A stretch of 64,000 bases of DNA from Bisporella sp. PMI_857 (GCA_021307315.1 JAJSPD010000072.1:62001-126000); one strand, 5' to 3'. Shown: positions 23,732 to 36,785, counted from the first letter of the stretch. Made by a program: numbers and translations. Notes: generated from the letters alone by a model not told the origin.

Positions 23732-26689
23732 GTAAGCCGATTCCTGACACTTAAATACAGCTTGATCGTGTAACAACTGAAGCGTAGGCGAAGGCGATGG
23801 CGCAGGACTAAGGGGCTGACAAGCAGGGTATGAGGGGTTACAGAGCTGACACGGAGGAGAGTCGGAGTCGCCTATATAATGGCCTGCTCCTACTCTCTAC
23901 GGTTGTTCCTCATGTTTTTGTATCCTTTGTAGTAGACCTATAAGGCAGTCATACTCAGTCTATTGCACGCACTCCTGTATTGATACAACGAGAAATACAC
24001 AATGATAGTCGGGAAGAATTGGGGATGCCGTTCAGGCTCTCTATTGTTGTCCATGTGTGTGTAAGAATACAGATCTGTAGTAATTTGTGTGTGTGAAAAG
24101 TCTTCCGCGCTAGCGTTCCCCGCTTAGTCAGAGACATTTCAGCTACCTAAATCTCAAATCCTGACAGATCGGGCTCTTCCTCTCAAGCTTTTGCGTCATA
24201 TGTCGTAGTTTCATCACGTGACTCGAATCGTGCCTTCATAGCCTCGAGGGTGAATATCAACTTGCCTAGCCAGCAATAAAATATCGACCTCATCACAACC
24301 CCTTCTTTATCCTTTTCCAACTTACAACCTTCCAACAACAACAATAAATCGACCTTCAGAGATCTCGATCTCTCTCAGAGAAGTATCTCGAGGTTCTAAT
24401 CAATCCTCTATTCGATTCCCAGTTCCTTAGGTTTGCTCGCGAGAACCTATTTCTAACTGTTCACCTTCAGGTCGAACCTCTCCTCTACAACGAACCCCTC
24501 ATATGAACCCTCATGCCTCGAACTCCATACTTCGACCATATTGAAGGTGATAGAAGCAAATAAGCTTCAGCATGAGAGAATTGAAGAGTATTGAAAAGCA
24601 TCTCTCCTTCTTGTAACGCTTTCAATACGTTGACGTTGCGTAGATCGATCTCATGATCGGCTTTCCTTCTCACTTTTGAATCACGACCTCGCTCCGAACT
24701 ATCTTCGATGCTCCCTTAACTTCACAATCCTCTCTCGACTTCACAACTCTATAGCTGTCAATATAAAGCAGAGCTAAGTTGTTCTTTGTTCCTCGTTCAT
24801 ATTGCTAACTACTGGCACCAGGAACAGCTTCGTTTCCTCCTCGAACTCCTTCGAATCCTCTCCTACAAGGTGAAGCTCTACGACCATATAATTTGGAATA
24901 AGGTCAAGGCTCGAGCAGGACAACAACACACTCCTTTCTTTTTCGAACAGTTTTCCGAATTCAAGGTGAAGCAATAAGGTAAGAAGCTTTTGTAATCAAC
25001 AAAGTCGATACATGCTTCTAACGTCGTAGCACGTGCAAGCCGTGGCGTCAAGAGCGTAGGCCTGAAAAGACCTGACGGATCTGAACCCAGCGCGACTGCC
25101 TGCAATCAAACTGTACCGGCTGGCTTTAAGAACGTGCACACTTCCGCCTGTACTGACCTTCCCCCTCCTGACTACAATCACTGTGCAGCTTTCGGGTCCC
25201 TCCACTGTTCTTTAAGGTCGGGGAACACTGACAGCATGAGTCTCCGCCGTTGCTTTGATTGTCCCTTAGTTGCAGCGATTTTCTATCTATACTCTACCTG
25301 CTTGGCGGCTATAGGGGAAAATACACCCACTCGATAATCTGCCCAGTGTGCACACACTGCAACCAGCTTAAAGTGGTCCAACGTGTTGTCTTTGATAGCA
25401 GCGTTGAAGTTGTTCGGCTCTAGTAGTCGTGCAATTGTCCCATACTTGATGAGATCTCCTACCCGTAGCCTACCTTGTCTGTTGAGCTTCGGTTGCTCTT
25501 GGCGGCAAAGGCGGAGATTCAACCACTGGAGGGTTTGCTTGGCGTATTGCATCATAAGCAAGCTTTAAGGTGTTTCAACGTGTTGTCGCTTTCAATTGCA
25601 GCAGCGTTGGAGATCCAGGTAACTGCATCACGTGCATTCTGCCTAGTGGGGAACGGCTTGTGGATCATCGATCCTATATTATACTAGATTGGATCTGGAC
25701 CTGGCCCTTTCTGGCTTCCCGATTCCGGTACTGGCTTTTCTGGAACTGTTTTCTGGAACTGGATTCTGGAACTGGATTCTAGTACTGGATTGTAGTACTG
25801 GATTGTAGCTCCGTTTGTGAAGTTGACATGCTGACTAATGAAGCCACTTTTCAACACTCATTCTATCAATTCAACATTGTTGGACCTTTTACTTCTTGGC
25901 CTATCGGAGATTGCGTACTATCTGTCGGTGCGATGGTTGCTGAAGCTTTTCCTCCCTGCATCTATGAGTGTCTAGGCCACAGCTACGACCCCTGCCCAAG
26001 AAACGGGGTGCTGAATTGTGCGCGTCCTGGCTCACGAAAGGCAGAGATAGGGGAACTGTAGAAGCGACCGTCGCTGAGCTGGCGGGTAGGACGTATGGTA
26101 GTTGGTGACAACTGCTGTCGGCGACCCGGTTTGGGACCCGTTGCATCGTCGGCCAAGACTCACTCTTCTGGAAAGGGGTTTCTAGGCTGGTAGCACTTAG
26201 AACCTTAATAGCTCTGAGCAATTGGCATCTGGTCGAAGCTACCCGGTAGTTTTCTCATTCTTTGAAGCGCAAAAACAGTAGGTTAACAGGATTTAGCACT
26301 CGGCTTTAGCAATGTCACGAACACGGTCCTATATGCCTAGAAAGGCGGGTTGTAGGTGCTTCAATACAAAAATACTAAACTAAGGAGAAGAGGTGGAGCT
26401 CTGGAATTAATAGAAAGTCATACGAAGCTCCATAGACAAGCCGCCGGGTTTTCAGTTTGCGAATGATTGTCATGGCGAACTTTATATGTAGAAAGGAGAC
26501 CAATTTGCAAAATCGTCTAGGCCAATCACTCATGTTGATGATAAAAGAACAAAGAATGACCCATAAATGAAATAACTACCTAGTAACACGCTCTATATAA
26601 TGAAGAATATCCATATAATATCAATCTAGTTGCTCATATCAAACCTTGATTCTAGCAAGTGTACAATGCGGCCCTTTCCCCCTACCCCC
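23732..26689. other. Long stretch without recognisable gene
   Basis: Short open frames (24485-24673 -, 24774-24974 -, 25283-25561 -, 25828-26061 +, 25901-26221 -) overlap each other in several frames and show no domain. The composition and fragments suggest retrotransposon debris. Bases 26261-26309 repeat 23263-23305. This separates the prenyltransferase from the 3' end of the PKS. Confidence 0.4.
25738..25808. repeat. 12-14 bp minisatellite
   Basis: Five to six imperfect units of the form TTCTGGAACTGGA / TTCTAGTACTGGA / TTGTAGTACTGGA. Confidence 0.75.
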
Positions 26690-29600
26690 CTATATCCCAA
26701 GACCCTGCCGAAGCAACGGTGCTAATTGTCTTGCCTGTAACGGTGATGTTAGGACATTTCCGTGGTGATACGATGGGGATGAAAAGGGAATACTCACAGC
26801 TGGGTCTCGTATCATGGTGAAATGACTGCCATCCACCATGTTGATGTCAATAATGTTCTCCTTCCCTACCAGAAGATCCCACCCATAGGCGCCGAAGCCG
26901 TCCGGCCTCCGGTCGAGCAGGAACTTCACACTTTTGGGCTCGCTCGCCGACCTGGGATACGCACGCTCCTGTGAGTCCTTGAACCCATCGCGCGCCCAGA
27001 TCATGAACGTCTTGGGCGCCCGGCGCGAATCCATTGGGTATGGCATGTAGGTGGCGAGGTTGGCCACCGAAGCCTCGAAGTGCGGGATGAGCCAGCTGGG
27101 CGCCTTCCCCGTGCCCACCAAACCCGAGGCATTAACGAAATGTAGCAGGGTTGATGGCAGTGGCTCCAGGCCGATGGGGCAAGGCGAGTCGATCAGGATA
27201 AGCCGCTCAACTTGGTCACCCATCTCAAGTAGCTGCTGCGCGACCTCGTAGGCGATCACTCCTCCGGCAGACCACCCCCCGAGAAGATATGGGCCGTCCT
27301 CTTGACGGCACTTGACCTCGGCCAGATATTGCGCCGCGACTCCGTCGATACCATTCGTATAGTCCTGGGGGCTTTTCATGAAAGGGCAGTTGAGGCCATA
27401 GACGCAGACGTCAGGGGCGATGCTAGGGAAGCTGCTGTATGAGGTCGCGGACCCTGAGCCGTCAGGGAAGAGGAACAACGTCTTCGAGGCATTCTTGGGA
27501 TTCCCCTGCAGGAGGATCGACATGGCCTGGTGTTGGCCTTTCCCTTCTGTCCCGACGTGCAGGTCAGGCGTCGTCAGGGACGTTGCTATGCTCTCGTTGG
27601 CAGTGTTGTGTTCCACCGAGCTACTTGGCGTGGCGTTTCCAGTCGAGGGGTTGCTCAGGCCCAGCAGCGAGAGGATCGCGGTTTTGGCCTCACTAATGGT
27701 CGGGTAGTCAGTAAAGAAAGAGGTTGGCACATCCAAGTCAAGCTCTTCACGAACATGCCCAGTAATGGTAAGAGACATAAGTGAATCGACGCCCATGTCC
27801 GCAAAGTTGGCTATACTTATCAGCTCCGAGTCTTCGATTCCCAGCTCTTCCCCCACAATGCGTAGGATCTGATTGGGAATGTCAGAACAAGCACATGCTA
27901 TATCATTCTTATTGGAGTTGGTCGCAAAAGAGACGCTGGGCTTGGAGTTGTGCTCGGACGAGATAGCCAGTGGGGCACTCCCCGAAGTGCCATTGATCAC
28001 GCCCAGCATGGTCGAGACGGCGGATTTTACTTCACTGATAGTAGGATAGTCAGTAAAGAAGGATGTGGGAACATCCAGATCAACCTCTTCACGAATCCGT
28101 CCCGTAATAGTGAGGGACATGAGTGAATCAACACCTATGTCCGCAAAGTTGGCCATACCAATTAGCTCCGACTCTTCCATTCCCAGCTCTTCCGAGATAA
28201 TGCTGAGGATCTTATCGGTCGTCTCGTCGGAGGAGATGGCTGGCGTGGCGAGCTCGCTACTAGGACCATCCGACGCAGTACTTGCTGGGATGCTACTGCT
28301 AGAGGCATCGGGCGCGACGCTTTCGATGGTGCTATTCCCATTGCCATTGAGGGCCGAAAGAGCAACCTTCGCCTCGCTGATGGTAGTATGGTCCGTAAAT
28401 AAGGACGTAGGGATATCCAGATCAAGCTCCTCACGCATTCGCCCAGTGATTGTGAGAGACATCAGCGAATCAACCCCAATATCGGCAAATGCTGCTGTGT
28501 CGGATAGTTCTGATGCTTCCATGCCCAACTCCTCCGCAACGATATCCACGAATGCATTACTCTCGAGAGAAGCAGGCGTTGCAGCGGGGCGAGGGGCCAC
28601 TGGAGGAAGGGTGTTCTGCACTGGCCGAGTCGAGATCTGAGCCTTGGGACTCTCGTGGATGGGCTCCGTGAGAACTGAAGACGTTTCCTTTTGAACGGTC
28701 TTGTCACGGACGGCCTTTGGGAGGATGCCAGCTCCATTGATGGGCGGGAGAAGCTTGTTAAGAACGACGCGTGGGATGGCCTGGAATTTGACCCCGCCGA
28801 CCAGAGCAACCATCTCATCTCCCTCGAATACGTATACATCTCCAGCCATGGTGTGCTTAGCTCCTGCGTGCATCTTCACATAGTTGTGATATGATTTGCT
28901 GGCTGACAAGGGCCGGGAAATCCGCAAGGACTCCCAGCCGTGAGAGATGTAGACCGTTTTCCTTGAGTCGACCGCATCGGAGCCATTTAGGACGAATCCA
29001 GAAAGGTGTGCAATGTTGTCAATCCAACAGGGACTCAATTCGAAGTCACCATCATGTTCAGAAGCCTGAAACTCGACCACCGAGGTGGCTTCAAAGTTCT
29101 TGCTATCGATAATGACCTCCTTCATTCCGTGATATTTCTTATCATACTGGACAAGGGCTGAGAATTGCTCATAGGCTTGCGCACGATTGACCTTCTTGTA
29201 TTTGCCCTTGCTGGCTCCTTGGGCAAGCACGTCGATTCGTGACCGATACAAGTAGTCCACTCGTGACCATTCTTCCACCCACGACTTGATATCTCCATAC
29301 TCGACAACGCATGTGGCGTGCAAATCCGTTTCGGAGCCATCTCTAGCTATGCTACAGAACCTGATTTTGGCGGACTTGAGAGGTCGCTCAGCCGTGGCAA
29401 TGATTCTGACCAGTTGTGACTCTTTGGCATTGATCCTCTTTGCAATAAGGGGCTTTACGATTTCCAAATGGCGCACGTCCAGGCCGACATCGTCTTCCCT
29501 TTTATTGGCCTTCCTGTACAGGTAGTCTGCCACCGTCAGTGCCATATCAGCGTATACTGCCTATGAATTGATTAGCTTCAGTCCAAATCTAGGTGGATGC

Positions 29601-32600
29601 ACATACCGATGGACAGAGCGCTGATCCATTCACCAAGTGTCCAGTGACTGCATGGTTGAGATCAGGATCGGACAGGTCAGACTCGGCCACCACTGTGATG
29701 GCATTTCCAAAATCTTCTTTGGTTACTTTTTGCACGGAGGACGTGGACAGATAACGGTCCCTACCGCCCTTGGGTGCCCGAGCCTGGGAAGGTGGCACAA
29801 GAAGCTCCCCTTTGTTCAGACACCAGTTGTTGGTATACTCGAGCCAGTAGTTTTTGTTCTCGAATGCATAAGTCGGCAGTGGAAGGACACTATGGGCAGA
29901 CTCATATTCTCGATGGAATTCGGTCCAATCAATATTGACACCCTTGCGGTGTAAGATACTGAGAGAGCTTGCGGTCGTCCTCCATGGATCCTCCTTCTTG
30001 CGAAGTGACGGGAGGGCCACAACTTCACCTCCAAGGCTCGACTTGATAAATGCAGAACAGACGAGGGTTGGGCCAATTTCAACCCAGGTCATATTCTGAT
30101 CAACTAGTCCTCGTGCCTTCGCCTGTGCAATAGCGCCCAGGAAGTCGACTGGTTCTCTGGCATGGCGAGCCAAGTACTCTGCTCCAAAGATATGGCCATC
30201 CGTAACTACCTCCCTAAGTAGAGGGGAAAGAACAGGAATAGTGGGGTTTCGGAAAGTGATACAACTGGCCTGCTCGCTGAACGAGACTAAGATAGCAGAC
30301 ACTTGAGCAGAGTGGAAAGCATAAGCAGTGGGTAGCAAGACGCATTTGATCCCTGCGCCTTTGAGAGTCTTTGAGTACGAGATCATCTGTTCAGCGGGTC
30401 CACTGATCACGGTCTCTCGAGGCCCATTGATGCATGCGACTTCAGGGCTTTCACCAGCTAGGATGTCCTTGACGGAAGGTACAGACGTCGCAACGGCCAG
30501 CATCGCATGTGTTCCTGCGATACAGTTCTCCTCAAGAAGCTGTGCTCTTCTTCCGACGAGGAATATGGTGTCACTTACCGACAGAACACCGGCAACGTTC
30601 AGAGCCGCATATTCTCCGAGACTGTGACCAATAACCGCAGTCGGCGAGATGCCCCAAGACGTCCAGAGGCGCGCCAAAGCTATCTGAATACAGGATTGGC
30701 CCACTTGTAAAACAACTGGAGAAAGCGAATCCATCGCGGTAACGGTGCCATCTACAAGGGGAAGGAAGGATGGGAAACCCTGGTTCTGGCTAATTCTATC
30801 AAAATCTAGGATATCGGACCTAAACTGTTTGGAGGTTTCAAAGAGCTCTCTTCCTAGAGCCGGGTAGTGCGAACCTTGACCGGTGAAGACGAAGGAGACT
30901 TTGGGTGTGTTTGAAGACACACTTTTGACAGTCTCCTTCTGGGCAGAAATTAATGCCCCCTTGGCCTCAGAGATATCGGAAACCGCGGCGGAGATGCGGA
31001 AAGAGTGCTGCGTCCTCCGTGCAGTGGAGGTGTATGAAAGTGTTGCCAACGACGTATCGGGATACTTTTCAAGGTAGGAGATAAGGTTGTTTATATTCTT
31101 CTTCAAAGACCACGCGGACTTCGCGGACACTGCAACAACGAAAGCGGTACGAGCATCGCGCTGGTTGCTATAGACCATAGAGTTCGGGGCATCTTCGAGA
31201 AGCAGACCAGTGTTTCCGCCTGCTGCGCTGAAATTGTTCAAATATGCTCTCCTCTGGCCGCCAGCTGGGGCAAGCCATGGGGCCTCTTTAAATGCAATAC
31301 GAATTCCTCTTTCATTCATGTCTTTCGGGAATTTTTTATTCATAGTCCCCTTGATACCGACATGTGGAGGGATGACATTTCGCTGAAACATAAGGAGGAC
31401 CTTGATCAAAGAGGCAACTCCGGCGGAAGCTTCCCCATGACCAATATTCGCCTTGAGGGCTCCGACGTGAACAGTCTGACCTGGAAGTCGTCTCTCTCTC
31501 TCGTTCTGTGGGGCGAAGACGTTTGAGATAGATTTCATTTCAGCCCCATCACCAGCTTGAGTTCCCGTACCGTGCATCTCCACGTAACTCACATCCCGGA
31601 AATCCAAGCCCGACTTTTTTAATATTTTTCTGTATAAGAGTTCTTGTGTTTCAGGGTGGGGTTGAGTGATTGACACTGCCTCTGCCGAGTGGTTCGTGGC
31701 CATTCCCAAGATAACTCCTAGAATTGGATCGTTATCATTCTCGGCGTCCTCTAATCTCTTCAAAACAACCGTTCCAATTCCGTCACCCCGACAGAAACCA
31801 TCCGCTTCTTCGTCAAATGTCTTACAAGAACCGGTTTTAGACAGAAACTGTGCTCGGCTAAGCCCAGCGAATAGGTCTGGAGTTGTCATTACATTAAGTC
31901 CTCCAGCAATGGCAGTATCACACTCTTTCGCTAGTAGAGAAGTGACGGCCAGTTGAATTGCTGCAAAACTTGATGAACAAGCTGTGTCGACGTTATAGCT
32001 TGGCCCACTGAACTTGAAATGATAGTTGATACGTCCTGAAGCAAAAGCCCGAATAGCACCGGGAATATAATAAGTGTCAATTTTCTGAGCAGCGTTTAGC
32101 TGTCGCCAGTCGTCACTAGTTTGGCCGTAGAATGTACCAACGCGATTAAGCATCGAAGAAGGAGTTCTATTAGGCACGAAACCCGACATTTCGAGCGCCT
32201 CGTAAGCCGTGACCAAAGCTAGTCTCCCCATAGGATCAGTCTGATATGCTTCGCGTGGTGACATGTTAAAGAAACGAGGGTCGAACAGCCCAGGCTCGTT
32301 GATAAAACAACCATATGGAGTATGGCTGGTGTTCTTCTTCTTCCCTGTGGGGTCGTAGTGCGCGTCAATGTCAAACCGGTCTGGAGGAACTCTTCGATGC
32401 ACATCTAGTCCGTCCTCTAATAATTTCCAGAGGCCGTCGAGATTATCGGCTTCAGGAAAACGGCCTGCCATTCCTACAACAGCAATTTTCAATGTCTCGT
32501 CTTGCGGACTTTTCCCAGGCTCTACCATCCCCAACTGTTCTCCGGCCGCAACTTCAATTGATGATCCTTTTTTTACTGCGGATATTAAGCCACTCAATGC

Positions 32601-33725
32601 ATTGGATGGCCCGACAGAGGAGAATTTGCACATGGTCTTCCTGGATTTTCGAATCTCTGAAGCAACAGCAGAATGTACACGATCAAAAGACATCGGTCGA
32701 GTCAAAATATCGTTCACGACTTCTCTCAGAAACTTGTACATGCCCGCATCTACAGACAACTCCTCTGTGGCTCCTGAGATGACACGAGTCAATGGACCCA
32801 CGAGCTTAATGTTTGCTTCTGTAATTGGTTGCAAGACTTCCTCGACATCGACGTCAGTATACAAATGGGGCGCATGAAATGGGCCAAGTATTTGGAGGGG
32901 CACCGATTTGTGTGCGCAAAGGTATCCCGACTCCTGGAATAGAGTTCGCAAGGTCTCTGGCGGTCCGCTAATAGTGACCACCTGTCCGCTGGTAGAGCTT
33001 ACATATGCCTGGCTAGCTCTTGGTAGGCCCTGTGACGTTATATTAGTTCGGGGCCAAGTGAGTATTCTGACCCTGGTGTTGCTTACTTTTGTCTCGTTAA
33101 ATTGTGTAACTTCAGAGATTGTAGCGTCTCTTTTCCCTCCTAGAACGACTCTCGACCAGCTCTGGGCGCTTTCGACATCATGATCGGTGGATAACCGCCG
33201 AGCAGCGGCATCAACCTTCACCCCGATTCTAAAAGCAACGCGGATCACTTTCAACGCAATGGAGATTAGATCCAAAAGGCTCCGGCTGGCCGATACCGCT
33301 GCAGATGCGAGCAAACCAGTGCACAAGCCGACGAGGGCGGTATCTGAGGGTACGATATACTCGGGCTGATGTTCTTCAAAAAAGCTGTTCGGATCTGTGT
33401 AAGTCTCCAACTTTTTCAAGCAGCGGGATATTCACCTTACTATGCTGGCTAACTGACATATACAGGCTAGAGTCGTCTCTAAGATTGTATTTCGTGAGCC
33501 TGAGTCGATATACCGCTTCACCAGATCGTGGATATCCGTAAACTGCGGAATCTGCACCTGTACCTGGCGAGGATGCCGACGCACTTCATCGCGAAGAGTG
33601 TCTTTCACTCTTTCGAGGAAGTGGAGGAAAACAACTCCTTTGTGGCGCTCGCAAAGTTTCTGCAGCGGATCTCGAAAGTCACCAGTCTCATCACCAAAGA
33701 GAAGCACCTGGAACGTGTCTGCCAT
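26690..33725 (-). CDS. Non-reducing polyketide synthase, SAT-KS-MAT-PT-ACP-ACP-ACP-TE
   Basis: About 2300 residues. Exons: 33725 to 29607 (with an interruption at 33434-33432), 29560-26798 and 26734-26690; the introns use GTATGT/ATAG and GTGAGT/ACAG, and the second is 63 bp, so it reads through if missed. Domains: starter-unit acyltransferase with GLCTG; ketosynthase from KIAVVGMAGRFP with DTACSSS near 31980; malonyl transferase with VFTGQGSHYP and GHSLGEYAAL near 30615; product template with the His of TGHLVNG just before the 29607 junction; three carrier proteins each with GVDSLMSLTITG (Ser near 28468, 28126, 27784); and a thioesterase/Claisen cyclase with GWSAGG near 27267. There are no KR, DH, ER or methyltransferase domains, so the product is an aromatic, unreduced polyketide. 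An in-frame TGA in the SAT is either a very short intron or a nonsense change (see findings). It is the core enzyme of the cluster. Confidence 0.95.
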
Positions 33726-34573
33726 ATTTGCTATTTTGCAATTTGGCTCTATGTAGAGAATGGACGCTGGAGTTCGAAGTTATTCCCTTGGGTATGGATC
33801 TAATTATGCAAAGTTCCAGAACCCTCGTTATTCATTGCTAATCATCTATAACGCAAATCACTTCTAGACATAGCTTCCCTCCAAATGGGGAGAAATTAGA
33901 TCTCACCCTGTCTCGGGGCTCGGTAATCGAATCTACAGTAGCTACCTGGAGTATCATCCGTCGTCGGCTTGACCCCGAAGCTAGCCGTCAGCCTCAACCC
34001 TGGCCAGAGACGAGATTGCGGATCCGACCCTGGTGGCTATTCACACCGGCTATCTCTCGGCAAGCGGGCATCTTACGTAACATTCCTGGTCGCCAGGGGG
34101 TGCTGTTATTTATTTACCACCGGAATTTAGCCGAACCTAGTAAATCAAAACAACCTTAGTAAAATACATCTTACCCAACTCTCAACATGGCACCCTCGAC
34201 ACTGTGCTATGGGAAATACTTGTAGCGAGGTTACCGGAGCAGGGGTACCAAAACCTCTTTCTATATTCAGTGCTGCTTTACTACCACAGCAATACCACAA
34301 TACTACCATACTACAGTTATGGAATATTGTATACTACATTCCTACACCCTAAACTCCTCTGATTATACTTCTCATAGCACTTCAATATTCAGCGGAGGTT
34401 CGGCCTTGATACGACACCAACCACCATCATACCAGTAAACGGGAACTCACAGAGATCAAGGGCAATGCGGGATTCTGATGTGAACAGTGGGCAATTGGCT
34501 CCAGGAGGCAAGTTTTATCTAGTATTCAATTATAAATGACATCTCGCTGGCAGGTACTAACTTTTCCTCGCAG
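33726..34573. other. Region between divergent PKS gene and HR-PKS relic
   Basis: Non-coding. It presumably contains the NR-PKS promoter. A branch site and acceptor (GTACTAAC...CGCAG, near 34556-34573) just before the HR-PKS relic look like the remains of an intron of that gene. Confidence 0.45.
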
Positions 34574-35350
34574 ATGCGGGTAGATCTGTGCATAAGCTCC
34601 TGGGTTCAAGAGGCCCCGAAAGCAGCAATACTGAATATTCCTGGCGAAATGTCCTTCAAGTATCAGAAGTCCCTTGGCTTGCTGAGCGCATATTCTTCAA
34701 TCAGACGCTTTTCCCAGCATCCGCATATATATCAATGGCTGGAGAGGCGCTGCGACAAATATCAAATAAGAAGCTAGATTCATATGAATTAAAAAACTTC
34801 AAAGTTACCTCGGCTCTCATATTAACGTCAGAATCAGTAGCAGTCCCTGATCCCGACATGTATATTAACTTTTCTATAGCATAACTGGATGTCGCAGATG
34901 ACATTCTCTGGGTGGGAACAGCGCGTGCAGCCTAAGGTTCTTGGCACCTGGAATCTCCACAAAGCCACGTCTTCCTCTAAACTAGACTTCTTCCCGCCGT
35001 TCCCACCCATCCGTGGAGTGACCGGCCAATGGGGCCAGGCAAACTACAACGCGGCAAACGCGTTCTTTGATGCTTTCGTGAACTATCGCCACGGACTGAA
35101 TTTTCCCGCCTCCGTGGTTGATATCGGATTCATGGGCGGTGTCGGCATAGCGATGGAGAACAGCGCGCTCGTGGAGAAGTTGAAAGCGGGCGGGTATCAC
35201 TTCCTTTCGGAGCAGGACCTCATCGATGCTTTGACGATTGCCATCTCGAATTCCCATTCCGGAAATGACCGCTTCTTGAACCAAAGTCAGCTTAGGCTCG
35301 GGATCAGGCCGACTAAGGCTCTTTCCAATCCCTCTACTCGTGTTGTGTAG
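34574..35350 (+). pseudogene. Relic of a highly reducing polyketide synthase (DH start joined to KR end)
   Basis: Two fragments of one HR-PKS lie back to back. 34588-34884 encodes the first part of a dehydratase domain (HKLLGSR, EVPWLAER, FPASAYISMAGEALRQ, LKNFKVTSALIL). 34889-35350 encodes the end of a ketoreductase domain (MTFSGWEQRVQPKVLGTWNLH, GQWGQANYNAANAFFDAF, PASVVDIGFMGGVG, LGIRPTKALSNPSTRVV). The catalytic parts of DH, all of MT and ER, most of KR and the terminal ACP are gone. The final TAG replaces the conserved Trp of family sequence R-V-[VI]-W-K, and KKDAR follows in frame, so it is a G-to-A nonsense change rather than a natural end. The gene was divergent from the NR-PKS. Confidence 0.88.
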
Positions 35351-36210
35351 AAAAAAGATGCGCGGGTGCTGCTTTCCCACCAGCTGGGCGGTGTGGGGGA
35401 GGCGAGGGGGGAGGCGAGGGGCGAGGAGGCGAGAGAGTATTTCATGATGGCCTACCAAGATCAGAAACACTCCGAATGAGCCTCTATTCTATATATATTA
35501 AAGCCAGAACTTCCTTAAGAACTCTTTCCTCGCTTGTAATCAATCCATTTACCCAAGTCGCAATTGTCCTTGAACTTGCACTTGTTTCGTGACAAATTGT
35601 CGGCTTTTTACTGTAAAAATCGTAAAGAAAGTGTATGAGGTACCACTCCACTTATAGCAACGCCGCGTATTTGATACGTGGCTGCCGGTAAGTAGAATGT
35701 AGTAAATTGTATCTGATTAGAAAGCTTGCTTTCTTACTAAAGTCAGGACCCAGTGTGGATACGCACGTGACACCAATCCAAGAAACGGCTCGGGTGAGAA
35801 GCTCAGTAACATTCCTTATAGTAAACCAACCTAGTCATCTTATGCATTTCGCGGCGATCCAAACTTTCCGTTCCAAACTCCAAGGATTTCTGTGCAGACT
35901 TGACAAATGGTGTCCGTTTGGGGAGATTTGAGCGCAATAATCTACGCTTCAAACTGCTCGGATACATTATTAATGATTATTACAATAGCACATTAATATG
36001 CCTGGCGAAAAAACATTCAGAATCGATAAGCACCCATCCACGCATACCGGATTGCACAGCCGGATCCAAAGACTGGACATCCCTACTACCCTATACCCCT
36101 AATAATCTTGCAAACAATGGTTTTTTCAAGGATATGAACTAGGGGATGTGGCCTATCAAGTAGCCAGGAATTCCAAAACTTGAGCCGAGATTCAAAAAGG
36201 GCGTGTTTCT
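35351..36210. other. Intergenic, dispersed repeats
   Basis: Begins with a G-rich tract (35392-35435), then 35636-35706, the reverse complement of 23073-23144, and 35715-35760, a copy of 232-282. No gene seen. Confidence 0.5.
35392..35435 (+). repeat. G-rich minisatellite, possible G-quadruplex
   Basis: Repeated GGGGGAGGCGAG / GGGGCGAGG units on the plus strand directly after the HR-PKS relic, with several runs of three or more G within about 45 bp. Confidence 0.6.
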
Positions 36211-36279
36211 TTATAAACTGGGTACCGCCTGGGGGCAAAGGCAAATCAGCGAAGAGGATTCCACAGAAAGCGAACTGCT

Positions 36280-36440
36280 TACCCTAGATTGCAAGATCGT
36301 TAGGGGTAGAGGGTAGTATTCAGGTGCCGCAGCATTGCGAGCTTCCGGGTCAAAAGCTGAATAACTGAAGCCGTTCTCAGTTATGAAAGCAATTTCCCGG
36401 CGCATGTTACGATAAACGGGAGTAATGTGAAAACTATTCT
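36280..36440 (-). other. Possible orphan exon
   Basis: An open segment on the minus strand (NMRREIAFITENGF, DPEARNAAAPEYYPLP) is bounded by TCTCTAG upstream and a good GTAAGC donor downstream. It reads like real coding sequence but matches no family I know. It may be a terminal exon of the FAD monooxygenase upstream, or a relic of another gene. Confidence 0.3.
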
Positions 36441-36600
36441 AGAGATAATATTATGGTCTACAGTGTGGCAAATGCAACGAAACCAAACACCGATTGACGA
36501 AGAGGCAATAACTCCAAAAAGTACTGATTCTATACCGCCTGTGGTCCCTTGGTTCCGGTTGGTTAGGTCTCCTCTCTCCTCCTTTTAGTTGGAGATGATC

Positions 36601-36785
36601 CTGTCGGAATACCTACCACGTAGCAAAAGGCGTAGTAGCTGTGACTACGCTCTTGCTGGTGTGGTTCTGATATTCGTTGATTCATTCTAAGCTGCCGCCT
36701 ATTGCCAGGTAGATATATAGGTGGTAGAAGACCCACAATCCCTGTGATACGGAACGCGTGAAGCTATCTACATGCATTCCAACAG
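36601..36785 (+). mobile_element. 185-bp MITE, copy 1 of 3
   Basis: Ends CTGTCGGAATACC and GCATTCCAACAG are inverted repeats. Closely related copies lie at 59489-59672 (inverted) and 60558-60739. It sits just beyond the last recognised exon of the FAD monooxygenase. Confidence 0.8.

Noticed and set aside
27420..28883. Several long open frames on the plus strand opposite the PKS ACP/TE region
   Set aside because: They are antisense shadows of the GC-balanced PKS coding sequence; the minus strand has unmistakable domains.
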